This document shows positions 51,408 to 59,632 of a DNA stretch of 64,000 nt, piece after piece. Source of the DNA: Halorubrum sp. F4 (GTDB lineage Archaea > Halobacteriota > Halobacteria > Halobacteriales > Haloferacaceae); the NCBI RefSeq assembly GCF_027257195.1, contig NZ_JAPDFS010000001.1:827099-891098 (forward strand), written 5' to 3'. The position numbers and the translations under genes are program-made. Each line of letters starts with the position of its first letter. The stretch's first letter is position 1. Below the pieces are notes generated by a model. The model was given only the letters and a program-made list of their open reading frames with translations. It did no database searches and was not told the origin of the DNA.

Positions 51408-52592
51408 ATGACGGACTCGAACCCTTCGAACGGCGTGGAGCCCTCGGATCCCGCGGTGGCGGTCGTCGGCGGCGGCGCGGTCGGCGTCACCGCCGCCCAT
51501 GACCTGGCCGCGCGCGGCGCAAGCGTGACTCTCTTCGAGCGCGACGACCTCGCGAGCGGCGCGTCCGGCCGGGCGGCCGGCGTGCTATACGACGCCTACG
51601 CCGAGGACGTCGACGCGGCGATCGGCGCGCGCGCGATGGAGCGGTTCCGCGGGTTCGATCGGACGCTGCCCGGATTCGAGTTCACACCCTGTCCGTACGT
51701 CATCGCGATCCGCGAGGGCGACGAGGACGCCGAGGCGGTGCCGGAAACGGTCGCGCGGATGCGCGAGCACGGCCGGGAGGTCTCGGTCGTCGAGCCCGAC
51801 GCCCTCGGCGAGCGGTTCCCGCTCTCGACGGACGACCTCGCGGTCGCCGCGGTCGGCGAGGGGGCAGGGTGGGCCGATCCCGGGAGCTACGTCGTCGCGC
51901 TCGGCGAGCGCGCGGCACGCGAGGGCGTGACGATCGAGACCGACGCCGAGGTCGAACTCGTCGCTGACGCGGGCGCGACCATCAGGATCGACGGGGAGGA
52001 GCGGGCGTACGACGCCGTCGTCGTCGCGGTCGGCGCACACACCGAGCGCTTCCTCGAGTCAGCCGGGATCGCGGTGCCGGTGAAACCGTATCGCGTCCAG
52101 GCGTTGACGAGCCGAGTCGCCTACGACGGGCCGATGACGTACGACGCGACCGCCGGGGTCTACTTCCGGCCGCACCCGACCGGACTGCTGGCCGGCGACG
52201 GCACCGAGCCGTTCGAGGCCGATCCCGACGCGTACGACCGCGAGGGCGACGACTGGTTCGTCGAGAACGTCTCGGCGGCGCTCCGTGAGCGCGCCGACCA
52301 CGACCCCGAAGTGGAGCGTGCGTGGGCCGGCGTGTGCACGGCCACGCCCGACGGCGACCCGCTTCTCGGCCCCGTCGCCGAGGACGTCTTCGTCGCCGCC
52401 GGCTGGCAGGGCCACGGGTTCATGCGCGCCCCCGCGACCGGGGAGATCCTCGCCGAGGGCGTCCTCGCGTCGCTGTCGGGCGCGGCGGTCGGCGACGACG
52501 ACTCGCCGTGGGTCGGGGCGTTCGATCCGGGCCGATTCGAGGGCGACGAGACGTTCGAGATCGAGGAAGGGATGTCGGTACGGAACCGCTGA
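51408..52592 (+). CDS. FAD-dependent amine/amino-acid oxidoreductase (DAO family)
   Basis: 394 aa. The N-terminal FAD-binding motif is VVGGGAVGVTAAHDLAARGASVTLFE (GxGxxG at about 21-26), followed by the DAO-type substrate domain; the C-terminal ADP-ribose-side segment is VAAGWQGHGFMRAPATGE. It belongs with glycine oxidase/sarcosine oxidase-like enzymes; the amine substrate is unknown. The mRNA is leaderless. It sits between a luciferase-like gene and the Hsp20 gene without coupling. Confidence 0.9.
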   Translation: MTDSNPSNGVEPSDPAVAVVGGGAVGVTAAHDLAARGASVTLFERDDLASGASGRAAGVLYDAYAEDVDAAIGARAMERFRGFDRTLPGFEFTPCPYVIAIREGDEDAEAVPETVARMREHGREVSVVEPDALGERFPLSTDDLAVAAVGEGAGWADPGSYVVALGERAAREGVTIETDAEVELVADAGATIRIDGEERAYDAVVVAVGAHTERFLESAGIAVPVKPYRVQALTSRVAYDGPMTYDATAGVYFRPHPTGLLAGDGTEPFEADPDAYDREGDDWFVENVSAALRERADHDPEVERAWAGVCTATPDGDPLLGPVAEDVFVAAGWQGHGFMRAPATGEILAEGVLASLSGAAVGDDDSPWVGAFDPGRFEGDETFEIEEGMSVRNR

Positions 52593-52624
52593 TATCGAGA
52601 GGGAAGGACCGCCGTCCGGCCGAA

Positions 52625-53074
52625 CTATGCGTCGTTGGAGTCGGCGTCGACGGCGGGTCCCTCGCCCTCCTCGACGACGTCGACCGCCTCCGCCGCGCCG
52701 TCCTTCGGGATCTCGACCTGTAGCGTGCCGTTCCGGGTGAGCGTCGCGTTCGCGCCGTGAGGGGTCACGTCGGCGTCGGCGGGAAGCTCGGCGCTGCCCG
52801 AGAGGGTGAGCCCGCGGCCGGGGAACACCACGTCGAAGCCGTCGTAGAAGTCGCGGAAGCGGTCGAGCCGGACCTCGACGGTGTGGTCGAGGAACGTCAC
52901 GTCCACGTCCTCGCCGTGGACGCCGGGCGCGTCGAAGACGACGAGGTAGGCGTCGTCGCTCTCGAGGAGGTCCGAGGAGAGCGGGCGGCGCTCCTGCATC
53001 TTGCTCCAGCCGCGGCCGACACGCTCGAGGGTGCGGCGGACGATCGAACGCCCGGTGTCGACGATGCGGGTCAC
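52625..53074 (-). CDS. Hsp20/alpha-crystallin-family small heat shock protein
   Basis: 149 aa from GTG 53074, 4 nt after the stop of a 51-aa zinc-ribbon gene, so the two form an operon. The alpha-crystallin domain at about 38-122 has YLVVFDAPGV, LDHTVEVRLDR and the conserved GTLQVEIPK near its end. The N-terminus is basic (TRIVDTGRSIVRRTLERVG). It would prevent aggregation of unfolded proteins by forming oligomers. The alternative internal ATG at residue 26 would remove the basic part. Confidence 0.88.
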   Translation of the reverse strand: MTRIVDTGRSIVRRTLERVGRGWSKMQERRPLSSDLLESDDAYLVVFDAPGVHGEDVDVTFLDHTVEVRLDRFRDFYDGFDVVFPGRGLTLSGSAELPADADVTPHGANATLTRNGTLQVEIPKDGAAEAVDVVEEGEGPAVDADSNDA

Positions 53075-53078
53075 GGGG

Positions 53079-53234
53079 CTACACCTCGATCTCGGACAGG
53101 TCGTCCCCCCCGCAGTACGGACACGTCAGGTCCGTGACGGCGTGGTCGTCGGGAAGGTCGTAGGTGTAGTGGTTCTCGAACATGTCGAGTTCGCAGTCGT
53201 CGCTCTCGCATTTGACCTCCATCGTGGATGGCAT
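53079..53234 (-). CDS. 51-residue zinc-ribbon protein (DUF7559-like)
   Basis: 51 aa from ATG 53234, read from the gap upstream of Hsp20; TATA TTTAAG (read on this strand, 53261-53266) lies about 29 bp before it. Cysteines pair as KCESDDC (about C9, C14) and CPYCGG (about C38, C41), a four-Cys ribbon, with the stretch MFENHYTYDLPDD between. It resembles haloarchaeal DUF7559 proteins, a match from memory. Its stop precedes the Hsp20 start by 4 nt. A partner role to Hsp20 or DNA/RNA binding is possible but untested. Confidence 0.82.
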   Translation of the reverse strand: MPSTMEVKCESDDCELDMFENHYTYDLPDDHAVTDLTCPYCGGDDLSEIEV

Positions 53235-53260
53235 TACCGGTCCCTTGTGTCGGCGAGGGC

Positions 53261-53266
53261 TTAAAC
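53261..53266 (-). promoter_or_regulatory. TATA box of the zinc-ribbon/Hsp20 operon
   Basis: TTAAAC on the plus strand (GTTTAA read on the minus strand), about 29 bp before ATG 53234. Confidence 0.6.
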
Positions 53267-53317
53267 GACGTGGGGCCGGCGATCCGGACGCCGGTCTCCT
53301 TCGAACCCGAGTCCCCC

Positions 53318-53701
53318 TCAGATTCCGGAGCCCCGGAGCCGCTCCGGAACGACGGTCCGCTCCGCGAGGAGGACGACGGCGGTTCCACAGATCACGCCGA
53401 GGAGAACGCCGTCCGACACGAACAGGAACGGGACGCCGAACGCCAGCGAGACGCCGAGATACAGCGTGAAGAGGGCCGTCCCGCCGAGGAACGCGATCCG
53501 GAAGAGGACCGCGCGTCGCGCCGCCGGGAGTCGATCACGGGCGATCCAGGCGACCGGACCCGCGAGCACGGCGACGGCGAGCGCGGAGGCGGCGACGAGG
53601 AGCCACGGGACCGAGCCGGACTCGACGACCCGGGCGAGGGCGAGCGCGGCGAACAGCCCGAGCGAGACGTACAGGAGGAGGGTCGCACGGCGGGGGAACA
53701 T
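53318..53701 (-). CDS. Four-helix membrane protein of unknown function
   Basis: 127 aa from ATG 53701; TATA TTTATG read on this strand (53727-53732) lies 28 bp before it, while ATG 53728 overlaps the TATA box. Four hydrophobic helices with short loops: about 8-30, 33-55, 68-88 and 92-115. No motif is recognised. Single gene between the small zinc-ribbon operon and a divergent wHTH gene. Confidence 0.65.
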   Translation of the reverse strand: MFPRRATLLLYVSLGLFAALALARVVESGSVPWLLVAASALAVAVLAGPVAWIARDRLPAARRAVLFRIAFLGGTALFTLYLGVSLAFGVPFLFVSDGVLLGVICGTAVVLLAERTVVPERLRGSGI

Positions 53702-53785
53702 ACGCGATCGTTCGCCCCGATCGGTCATAAACGGTCGGAGGGATCCGACGAAATAGATACACTAGTACAAGAATACAGACATACA

Positions 53786-53791
53786 TTTATA
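53786..53791 (+). promoter_or_regulatory. TATA box of the winged-helix gene
   Basis: TTTATA in an AT-rich stretch (53755-53800), about 28 bp before ATG 53816. The upstream sequence also holds GAATAC and ACTAGT (a 6-bp palindrome). Confidence 0.7.
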
Positions 53792-53815
53792 TATTGAACC
53801 GACGATCCTCGAAGC

Positions 53816-54166
53816 ATGCCCATCGGTATCGACGAGTTCGACTCACACGATCCGGACGAGCGGGAGACGAACGCGGAACGGGTGATCGGGTTCCTGATCC
53901 ACAATCGTGACAAGGCGTACAAGGCGGTCGAGATCGCCGAGGCGACCGGGATCAACGAGAACTCGATCCATCCGGTGTTGAAACGGCTCGCGGACCGCGA
54001 TCTGGTTCGACACCGGGAGCCCTACTGGGCCATCGGCGACCTCGACGCGGTTCGGAACGCGATGACGTTCGCCTCGACTGCGGGATTCCTCGACGAGGAA
54101 CTCGGTTCCGAGAGCCGGGAGGAGTGGTTGGCCGCAGCACGAGACGGGGCGGGGAACGACGAGTGA
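53816..54166 (+). CDS. MarR-like winged-helix regulator
   Basis: 116 aa. The helix-turn-helix region (KAVEIAEATGINENSIHPVLKRL, about 42-62) and wing (RHREPYWAIGD) fit the MarR-like haloarchaeal antitoxin/regulator family. Homologues I recall are often followed by a MazF/PemK-type toxin, but here no toxin follows within 118 nt (the next gene is a radical SAM protein). It could be an orphan antitoxin or a plain regulator. The mRNA is leaderless from a clear TATA box. Confidence 0.75.
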   Translation: MPIGIDEFDSHDPDERETNAERVIGFLIHNRDKAYKAVEIAEATGINENSIHPVLKRLADRDLVRHREPYWAIGDLDAVRNAMTFASTAGFLDEELGSESREEWLAAARDGAGNDE

Positions 54167-54284
54167 GCGGTCGAAGCGCTCTCCGAATATCTGTGACACG
54201 ATCCGTTTCGGAGATCGATCCTGAGGATCGCCGGCCCCACGTTCCGCACGCGTTTTCCGTCTCGGCCGTCTACGACGGGCCAAC

Positions 54285-56117
54285 ATGACCGACCCGGCCG
54301 ATCTCTCCGTCACCATCGTCGACGGGTACGTCGACGAGCCGGCGCACTTCGGCGTGCCGCCGTACGTCTCGACGTACCCGCGGTACACGGCCGGCGCGCT
54401 CATCGACGCGGGCGTCCCCGAGGGTTCGATCACCTACCACACCATCGACGAGTTGCGCGACGACCGGCGCAAACACGCCGACGTCGCCGACGCGGACCTC
54501 TTCGTCTACGTCGGGGGCATGACCGTCCCCGGCAGCTACGTCGGCGGGACGCCCGCCGAGCCGGACGAGGTCCGCGAGCTCGGCTGGACCGCGGACGGCG
54601 TCACGCTGCTCGGCGGGCCGGTCCGCTTCGGCGTCGGCGAGGAGAACGCCGGCGCACAGGACATGGAGCGCGACGACCTCGACTACGACTTCGTCGCGAA
54701 AGGCGACGTCGAGGCCGCCGCCCACGACCTGGTCGCGAACGGGCTCGAGGGGTTCGGAAACCGGATGCGCGACAACGACGAGGTCGATCGGTGGGCGGCG
54801 AAGGGCGCGTTCGTCGTCGAGCAACACCCCAACCACCCCGACTACCTCATCTGCGAGATGGAGACCTCCCGCGGCTGCGCCTACCGCTGTTCGTTCTGTA
54901 CGGAGCCGCTGTACGGCAACCCGGCGTTCCGCGAGGCGCGTTCCGTCGTCGAGGAGGTGGACGCGCTCTCGGACAGGGGGGTCAAACACTTCCGGCTGGG
55001 CCGCCAGGCGGACATCCTCGCGTTCGGCGGCGACGGCGAGGCCCCGAACCCCGACGCGCTGCGGGAGCTGTACGGCGGGATCCGCGCGGTCGCGCCCGAC
55101 CTGGAGACGCTCCACCTCGACAACATGAACCCCGTGACGATCGTGGAGTATCCGGAGGCGTCCCGCGAGGCGATCCGGGTCATCGCCGAGCACAACACGC
55201 CCGGCGACACGGCCGCGTTCGGCCTCGAGTCCGCGGATCCAGTCGTTCAGGAGCAGAACAACCTGCTCGTCACCGCCGACGAGTGTCTGGAAGCGGTCCG
55301 CGTCGTCAACGAGGAGGGCGGCTGGCGGCCGGGCGACCCGCTCGCCGGCGACTCCGGAGGCGTCCCCGGTCCGGACGACGACCGGCGGTACGGCCCCTCC
55401 ACCGGCCCCGACGCGAGCCCGCGGCTCCCGAAGCTCCTGCCCGGGATCAACCTCGTTCACGGACTGAAGGGCGAGCGCCCGGAGACGTACGAGCACAACA
55501 AGCGGTTCCTCGGGCGCGTCTACGACGAGGGGCTCATGCTCCGACGGATCAACGTCCGGCAGGTGATGGCCTTCGCCGGCACCGAGATGGCCGAGACCGG
55601 CGCGGACATCGCCCAGGAGCACAAGGACCAGTTCGCTTCCTACAAACGCGAGGTCCGTGAGACGATCGACAACCCGATGCTCGACCGGGTGGTTCCGCCC
55701 GGCACCGTCCTCCCGGACGTCCACCTCGAGTACCACCAGGACGGGAAGACGTTCGGCCGACAGCTCGGCACCTACGCCCTGCTCGTCGCGGTTCCCGGCG
55801 AGCGCGAGCTCGGCACCGCGATCGACGTGGCGATCACGGACCACGGCTACCGCTCCGTGACGGGCGTTCCCTACCCGCTCGACGTCAACGCGGCCTCGAT
55901 GGACGAGCTGACCGCGATCCCCGGGATCAACCGGAACACGGCGGGCGACGTCGTCGTGGGGAGACCGTACGACGACGTCGGCGAGGTCGACGCCGGCGTC
56001 GCCGACCTCTCGCGGTTCGCGGTTGCCGGCGACGCGAGGGTCCCGATCCCCGGCCGCGACCGTCCCGGGTCCGGGCCCGGCCCGGCGTCCCGATCGTCGC
56101 TCGGTCGAGGGGACTGA
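54285..56117 (+). CDS. Radical SAM protein with HhH C-terminus
   Basis: 610 aa. The N-terminal 170 residues resemble a B12-binding-like Rossmann region that many radical SAM families carry. The radical SAM motif CAYRCSFC has cysteines at 198, 202 and 205. The C-terminus at about 525-575 contains helix-hairpin-helix elements (NAASMDELTAIPGINRNTAGDVV), known for DNA or RNA contact. It is a haloarchaeal/archaeal family of unknown reaction. The downstream MBL gene starts inside its TGA (TGATG), so they are translated together. Confidence 0.9.
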   Translation: MTDPADLSVTIVDGYVDEPAHFGVPPYVSTYPRYTAGALIDAGVPEGSITYHTIDELRDDRRKHADVADADLFVYVGGMTVPGSYVGGTPAEPDEVRELGWTADGVTLLGGPVRFGVGEENAGAQDMERDDLDYDFVAKGDVEAAAHDLVANGLEGFGNRMRDNDEVDRWAAKGAFVVEQHPNHPDYLICEMETSRGCAYRCSFCTEPLYGNPAFREARSVVEEVDALSDRGVKHFRLGRQADILAFGGDGEAPNPDALRELYGGIRAVAPDLETLHLDNMNPVTIVEYPEASREAIRVIAEHNTPGDTAAFGLESADPVVQEQNNLLVTADECLEAVRVVNEEGGWRPGDPLAGDSGGVPGPDDDRRYGPSTGPDASPRLPKLLPGINLVHGLKGERPETYEHNKRFLGRVYDEGLMLRRINVRQVMAFAGTEMAETGADIAQEHKDQFASYKREVRETIDNPMLDRVVPPGTVLPDVHLEYHQDGKTFGRQLGTYALLVAVPGERELGTAIDVAITDHGYRSVTGVPYPLDVNAASMDELTAIPGINRNTAGDVVVGRPYDDVGEVDAGVADLSRFAVAGDARVPIPGRDRPGSGPGPASRSSLGRGD

Positions 56118-56944
56118 TGGCATCGCCAGGAACCGGCGGGAGCGGTCCCCCGTCGCCGACGGTCACCCGCGTCGAACTCCCGGTCGACACCCGCGCGACG
56201 ACGGGAACGACGAACGCCTACCTCGCGAACGGTCTCCTCGTCGACCCCGCGGTCCGGACGGACGACCTCGACGAGGCCGCGGCGTCACACGGATCGGCGG
56301 ACGGATCCGGGATCGAGGCGGTCGCCGTCACGCACACCCACCCGGACCACGTCGGCGCGGTCGCCGACTACGCGGACCGGACGGACGCGACCGTTCACGC
56401 GCACGCGGACCACGTCGAACGGTTTCGCGACGCGACCGGTACCGAGCCGGACGAGACGTTCCGCGACGGCGACACGCTCGGGACGACCGGCGTCCGCGCG
56501 CTCGACACCCCGGGACACGCGCCCGACCACGTCGCGTTCGTTGTCGAGGAGGAGGACGACCCCGCCACCGCGGCCCTCGTCGGCGACCTCGCCGTCGCCG
56601 AGGGAAGCGTCGTCGTCGGGGCGCCCGAGGGGAACCTCCGGGAGTACCTCGCGAGTCTCGAACGAGTGCGCGACTCCGGCTTCGACCGGCTGTACCCCGG
56701 CCACGGCCCGACGATCGAGGACCCGACCACGACCTGCGAGCGCCTGATCGACCACCGGCTCGCCCGCGAGGAGCGGGTGCTCGCGGCGGTCGAGGCCGGC
56801 GCGGCCGACGTCGACGCGGTCCTCGAGGCGGCCTACGACAAGGACCTGACCGGCGTGGCGGACCTCGCGCGGGCGACGGTTCGTACACACCTCGAGAAGC
56901 TGGCCGCCGAGGGGCGGATCGACGCGGCGTGGGACGACGGGTAG
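56117..56944 (+). CDS. MBL-fold hydrolase (LACTB2-like)
   Basis: 275 aa, ATG 56117 overlapping the radical SAM stop by 1 nt. Metallo-beta-lactamase motifs: THTHPDHVG (His-rich metal motif, about 73-81), DTPGHAPDH (about 131-139), a metal Asp in LVGDLAV and the distal His in YPGHGPT. A C-terminal helical part (VLAAVEAGAADVDAVLEAAYDK, TVRTHLEKLAAEGRI) resembles the winged-helix-like end of LACTB2-type RNases. It may be an RNase or glyoxalase-II-like hydrolase; the radical SAM partner suggests a shared substrate. Confidence 0.88.
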   Translation: MASPGTGGSGPPSPTVTRVELPVDTRATTGTTNAYLANGLLVDPAVRTDDLDEAAASHGSADGSGIEAVAVTHTHPDHVGAVADYADRTDATVHAHADHVERFRDATGTEPDETFRDGDTLGTTGVRALDTPGHAPDHVAFVVEEEDDPATAALVGDLAVAEGSVVVGAPEGNLREYLASLERVRDSGFDRLYPGHGPTIEDPTTTCERLIDHRLAREERVLAAVEAGAADVDAVLEAAYDKDLTGVADLARATVRTHLEKLAAEGRIDAAWDDG

Positions 56945-56970
56945 CCGGGGGTCGTTCCCGACGACGGGTC

Positions 56971-57879
56971 CTACCCGCCGGTCGACTCCGTGCCGTCGAT
57001 CGGGATCGAGACGGTCGCCGACCGATCGGTCACGACGCCGTACTTCGCGGTCGCGACCGACTGCGGAGCCCCCTCGAGCCCCGGCCCGTACCGCGAGACG
57101 AGCGAGGCGCGGACCGCGTCGCGGACGCAGGCCCTGACTGCCGACCCGATCGGGGTAGCCGAGCCGGAGAACTCGCCCGTCGTGTCGGGACTCTCTCCGT
57201 CGACCGCGTCGCGTTCCGGCGGACAGCCGACCACGACCGCGTCGCTCGTCGTGCCGGGAAACCCGACCGTCGCGAGCAGCGTCGCCGCCTTCGCCTCGGC
57301 GGCGACCGCGACGAGGTTCGCGAGCGCGCCGGATGCCAGGGAGCGGTCCGCGCCGACGAGAAGGTTGACGGTGCCGGCGGGGGGCGTCGCGTCCGGATCG
57401 ACGTCGGATCGGACGTCGTCCTCGGGGGTGCCGGCGGGGGGCGTCGCGTCCGGATCGACGTCGGATCGGACGTCGACCTCGGGGGTGCCGGCGGCGTCGA
57501 CCTCCTCGTTCGGGAGCGGGAGCGCGGCGGGGTTCGACACCCCCGCGGTGGCGAGGACCGTCGCCTCGTCGATCCGGGCGATCCGGGCGTGTTCCTGATC
57601 GACGCCGGTGAGGAGCGCGGGGGCGGCGTGTTCGTCGTCCCCGTCGCTTACGACATCGGCGAATCCCGCGGTCTCGACTCGTCCGTTGACGTACTCGCGG
57701 AGGTCCCGTCCGCCGGCGTCGTCCCAACCCTCCGGAACCGTCACGTTGTGGGCGGCGTCGGCGACGCGGACCCCGCCGTCGAACCCGGTCGAGAGGAACC
57801 GCGTCGGGCCGCCGCTCCGACGGAACCGACAGACTCCGTCGGCGACGTCGACGCTGAACGCGGGACGTCGACCGTTCAT
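56971..57879 (-). CDS. cbiZ: Adenosylcobinamide amidohydrolase CbiZ
   Basis: 302 aa, last gene of the cobamide operon; its ATG overlaps the CobD TGA (57876-57879). It shows the archaeal CbiZ pattern (GFDGGVRVADAAHNVTVP, ATAGVSNPA, TVNLLVGADRSLASGALANLV, EAKAATL, DAVVVGCP). The enzyme cuts salvaged cobinamide to cobyric acid, letting CbiB rejoin the correct arm. Residues about 130-170 contain an inserted low-complexity stretch that is a 19-residue unit in two copies (57-bp DNA repeat). It lies between conserved strands and so should be a surface loop. Otherwise full length. Confidence 0.92.
   Translation of the reverse strand: MNGRRPAFSVDVADGVCRFRRSGGPTRFLSTGFDGGVRVADAAHNVTVPEGWDDAGGRDLREYVNGRVETAGFADVVSDGDDEHAAPALLTGVDQEHARIARIDEATVLATAGVSNPAALPLPNEEVDAAGTPEVDVRSDVDPDATPPAGTPEDDVRSDVDPDATPPAGTVNLLVGADRSLASGALANLVAVAAEAKAATLLATVGFPGTTSDAVVVGCPPERDAVDGESPDTTGEFSGSATPIGSAVRACVRDAVRASLVSRYGPGLEGAPQSVATAKYGVVTDRSATVSIPIDGTESTGG
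57371..57484. repeat. 57-bp tandem repeat inside cbiZ
   Basis: Two copies (57371-57427 and 57428-57484) differing by a few bases, each beginning GTGCCGGCGGGG; a partial third copy starts at 57485. In frame (19 codons), so CbiZ stays intact. Confidence 0.9.
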
Positions 57880-58931
57880 ACGCCGAGCGCGTCGAGGAGC
57901 CGGTCGTTCTCCCGCGGTCGACGGATCGCGGTACGCAGGTGGTTGTCGAGACGCGGGAACGACCGGGCGTCCCGGAGGACGATCCCTTGCTCCCTCGCGA
58001 CCTCCAGGATCGCGTCGGGATCGTCCCTCCCTGTATCGAAGAGGAGGAACGGCGCGTCGGAGGGGTACACCTCCCACTCGGTCGCGAGGCGTTCCCGGAC
58101 GCGCTCGCGTTCGGCGGCGACGCGGTCGCGCGTTCGCTCGACGAACTCCGTCCGCCGCAGACAGTGCGTGCCGACCGCGGCGGCCGGCGTCGACAACCCC
58201 CAGGGGAGTCGCCCGCGGTCGAGCCGGTCACGGATCCGTCCCGTCGTGACGAGGAATCCGGCGCGCAGTCCCGGAAGGCCGAACATCTTCGTGAGCGATC
58301 GCGCGACGACGACGCCGGGTTCGCCCGCGAGCGAGGGCTGGGACGTGAAATCGAGGAACGCCTCGTCGACGAACAGCGTGGTCCCGGCCTCCCGACAGCG
58401 CGCCGCGAGCCGGAGTAACCCGTCCCGGTCGACGAGCTCCCCCGTCGGGTTGTTCGGCGTACAGACGACGACGAGCGCGTGCTCGGCCGGGTCGACGTCG
58501 AGGACCGCGTCGTGAGCGACGGGCATCGGGCGGCCGCCCTGGAGCCGGACCTCGCGGGCGTACTCGCCGAAGGACGGCTCGGGTATCACCGCGGAGTCGC
58601 CGTCGTCGAGCGCGACCGCGAAGAGCAGTCGCATCCCGGCCATCGCGCCCGCGGCCGGGATCACCTCGGCGGGAGCGCAGTCGACGTAGTCCGCGGCGGC
58701 GGCACGGAAGGACACGTAGTCGTCCGCGGGGTACCTCCCCGACGCCGAGAGCGCCGAATCGTACACGGCCGTCACTCCCGAGGGGGTCTCCGGGTTCGTG
58801 TTCGCGCTGAAGTCGATCACGCCGGGGTCCGTGGCCCCGCCGTGGGGCACGCGATCGACGTCGTCCAGCGCTTGCGCGTCCATGTCATCGATCCCGGCGC
58901 GATCCTCAAAAAGCCACCTCCGCTCGGTCAC
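57876..58931 (-). CDS. cobD: CobD-type L-threonine-O-3-phosphate decarboxylase
   Basis: 351 aa from GTG 58931, whose GTG overlaps the CobY TGA (58928-58931); ATG 58883 is an alternative start nearer the conserved region. PLP-dependent fold-type I aminotransferase: DFSANTNPETP at the N-terminus, CTPNNPTG, FVDEAFLDF and the PLP-lysine SLTKMFGLPGLRAGF (about 216). It would supply aminopropanol phosphate to CbiB. Histidinol-phosphate aminotransferase is the main relative; the operon decides for CobD. Confidence 0.92.
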   Translation of the reverse strand: MTERRWLFEDRAGIDDMDAQALDDVDRVPHGGATDPGVIDFSANTNPETPSGVTAVYDSALSASGRYPADDYVSFRAAAADYVDCAPAEVIPAAGAMAGMRLLFAVALDDGDSAVIPEPSFGEYAREVRLQGGRPMPVAHDAVLDVDPAEHALVVVCTPNNPTGELVDRDGLLRLAARCREAGTTLFVDEAFLDFTSQPSLAGEPGVVVARSLTKMFGLPGLRAGFLVTTGRIRDRLDRGRLPWGLSTPAAAVGTHCLRRTEFVERTRDRVAAERERVRERLATEWEVYPSDAPFLLFDTGRDDPDAILEVAREQGIVLRDARSFPRLDNHLRTAIRRPRENDRLLDALGV

Positions 58932-59632
58932 GACCGGAGAATCCGGCGCGCCAGCTCGAGGTCCCCCGGCCGGTTGACGTTGATCGCGACGGAGTCACGC
59001 TCGCGGAGGACGACCCGATCCGATCCCTCTCCGACGACGTTCAGGCCGGTCGGCGCGACCGCGGTCCCGTCGTGTTCGAACGACGAGTCGACGCTCGCGC
59101 CGAGCTCGCGTTTGTACGCGACCGGCACGCAGACCGTTACCGACCGGACGGGGTCGTCGGGCGGGGCGGTCGTCTCGTCGCGGGCGGAGATCGTCCCGTC
59201 GGGCGGAGGGCCGACCTCGTCGGGAGCACTCCCGGCGGGAACCGCCTCGCCGATCGCGGCCTCGACGTCGCGCCCCCGGAGCAGAGGGAGGTCGGCCGCG
59301 ACGGTGACGGCCGGGCCGTCGACCGCCGAGAGTCCCACCTCGAGGTCGGCGACGTAGCCCTCTCCGCTCCCGTCGAGGACGGTACACGGCACCGCCGCCT
59401 CCTCGGCGAGCCCCGACACGAGTGCGCGCCGGGTGTCGGGTGCGTGTGGCGACGCGACGGCGGCGACGCGGGAGACGCCGGCGTCCGCCAACGCGTCGAG
59501 TACCCTGGCGATCATCGGTCGGCCGCCGACCTCGACGAGGGGCTTTTCGACGTCGCCGCCGAGACGCGTCCCGCGCCCGCCACAGAGGAGCACGGCCGGG
59601 AGGGTCCGGCCCTCGCGATCGTCACCGGTCAC
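58928..59632 (-). CDS. cobY: Adenosylcobinamide-phosphate guanylyltransferase CobY
   Basis: 234 aa from GTG 59632 (GTGA overlap with CobS stop). The nucleotidyltransferase motif is LLCGGRGTRLGGDVEKPL (about 15-32), with GRPMIARVL after it and a metal Asp in VAADLPLLRG. Archaea use CobY in place of the bacterial bifunctional CobU to activate adenosylcobinamide phosphate with GTP. A loop of about 25 residues (PAGSAPDEVGPPP...) is inserted near 150. The open frame extends far upstream, but only as a shadow of cobS. Confidence 0.92.
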   Translation of the reverse strand: MTGDDREGRTLPAVLLCGGRGTRLGGDVEKPLVEVGGRPMIARVLDALADAGVSRVAAVASPHAPDTRRALVSGLAEEAAVPCTVLDGSGEGYVADLEVGLSAVDGPAVTVAADLPLLRGRDVEAAIGEAVPAGSAPDEVGPPPDGTISARDETTAPPDDPVRSVTVCVPVAYKRELGASVDSSFEHDGTAVAPTGLNVVGEGSDRVVLRERDSVAINVNRPGDLELARRILRS

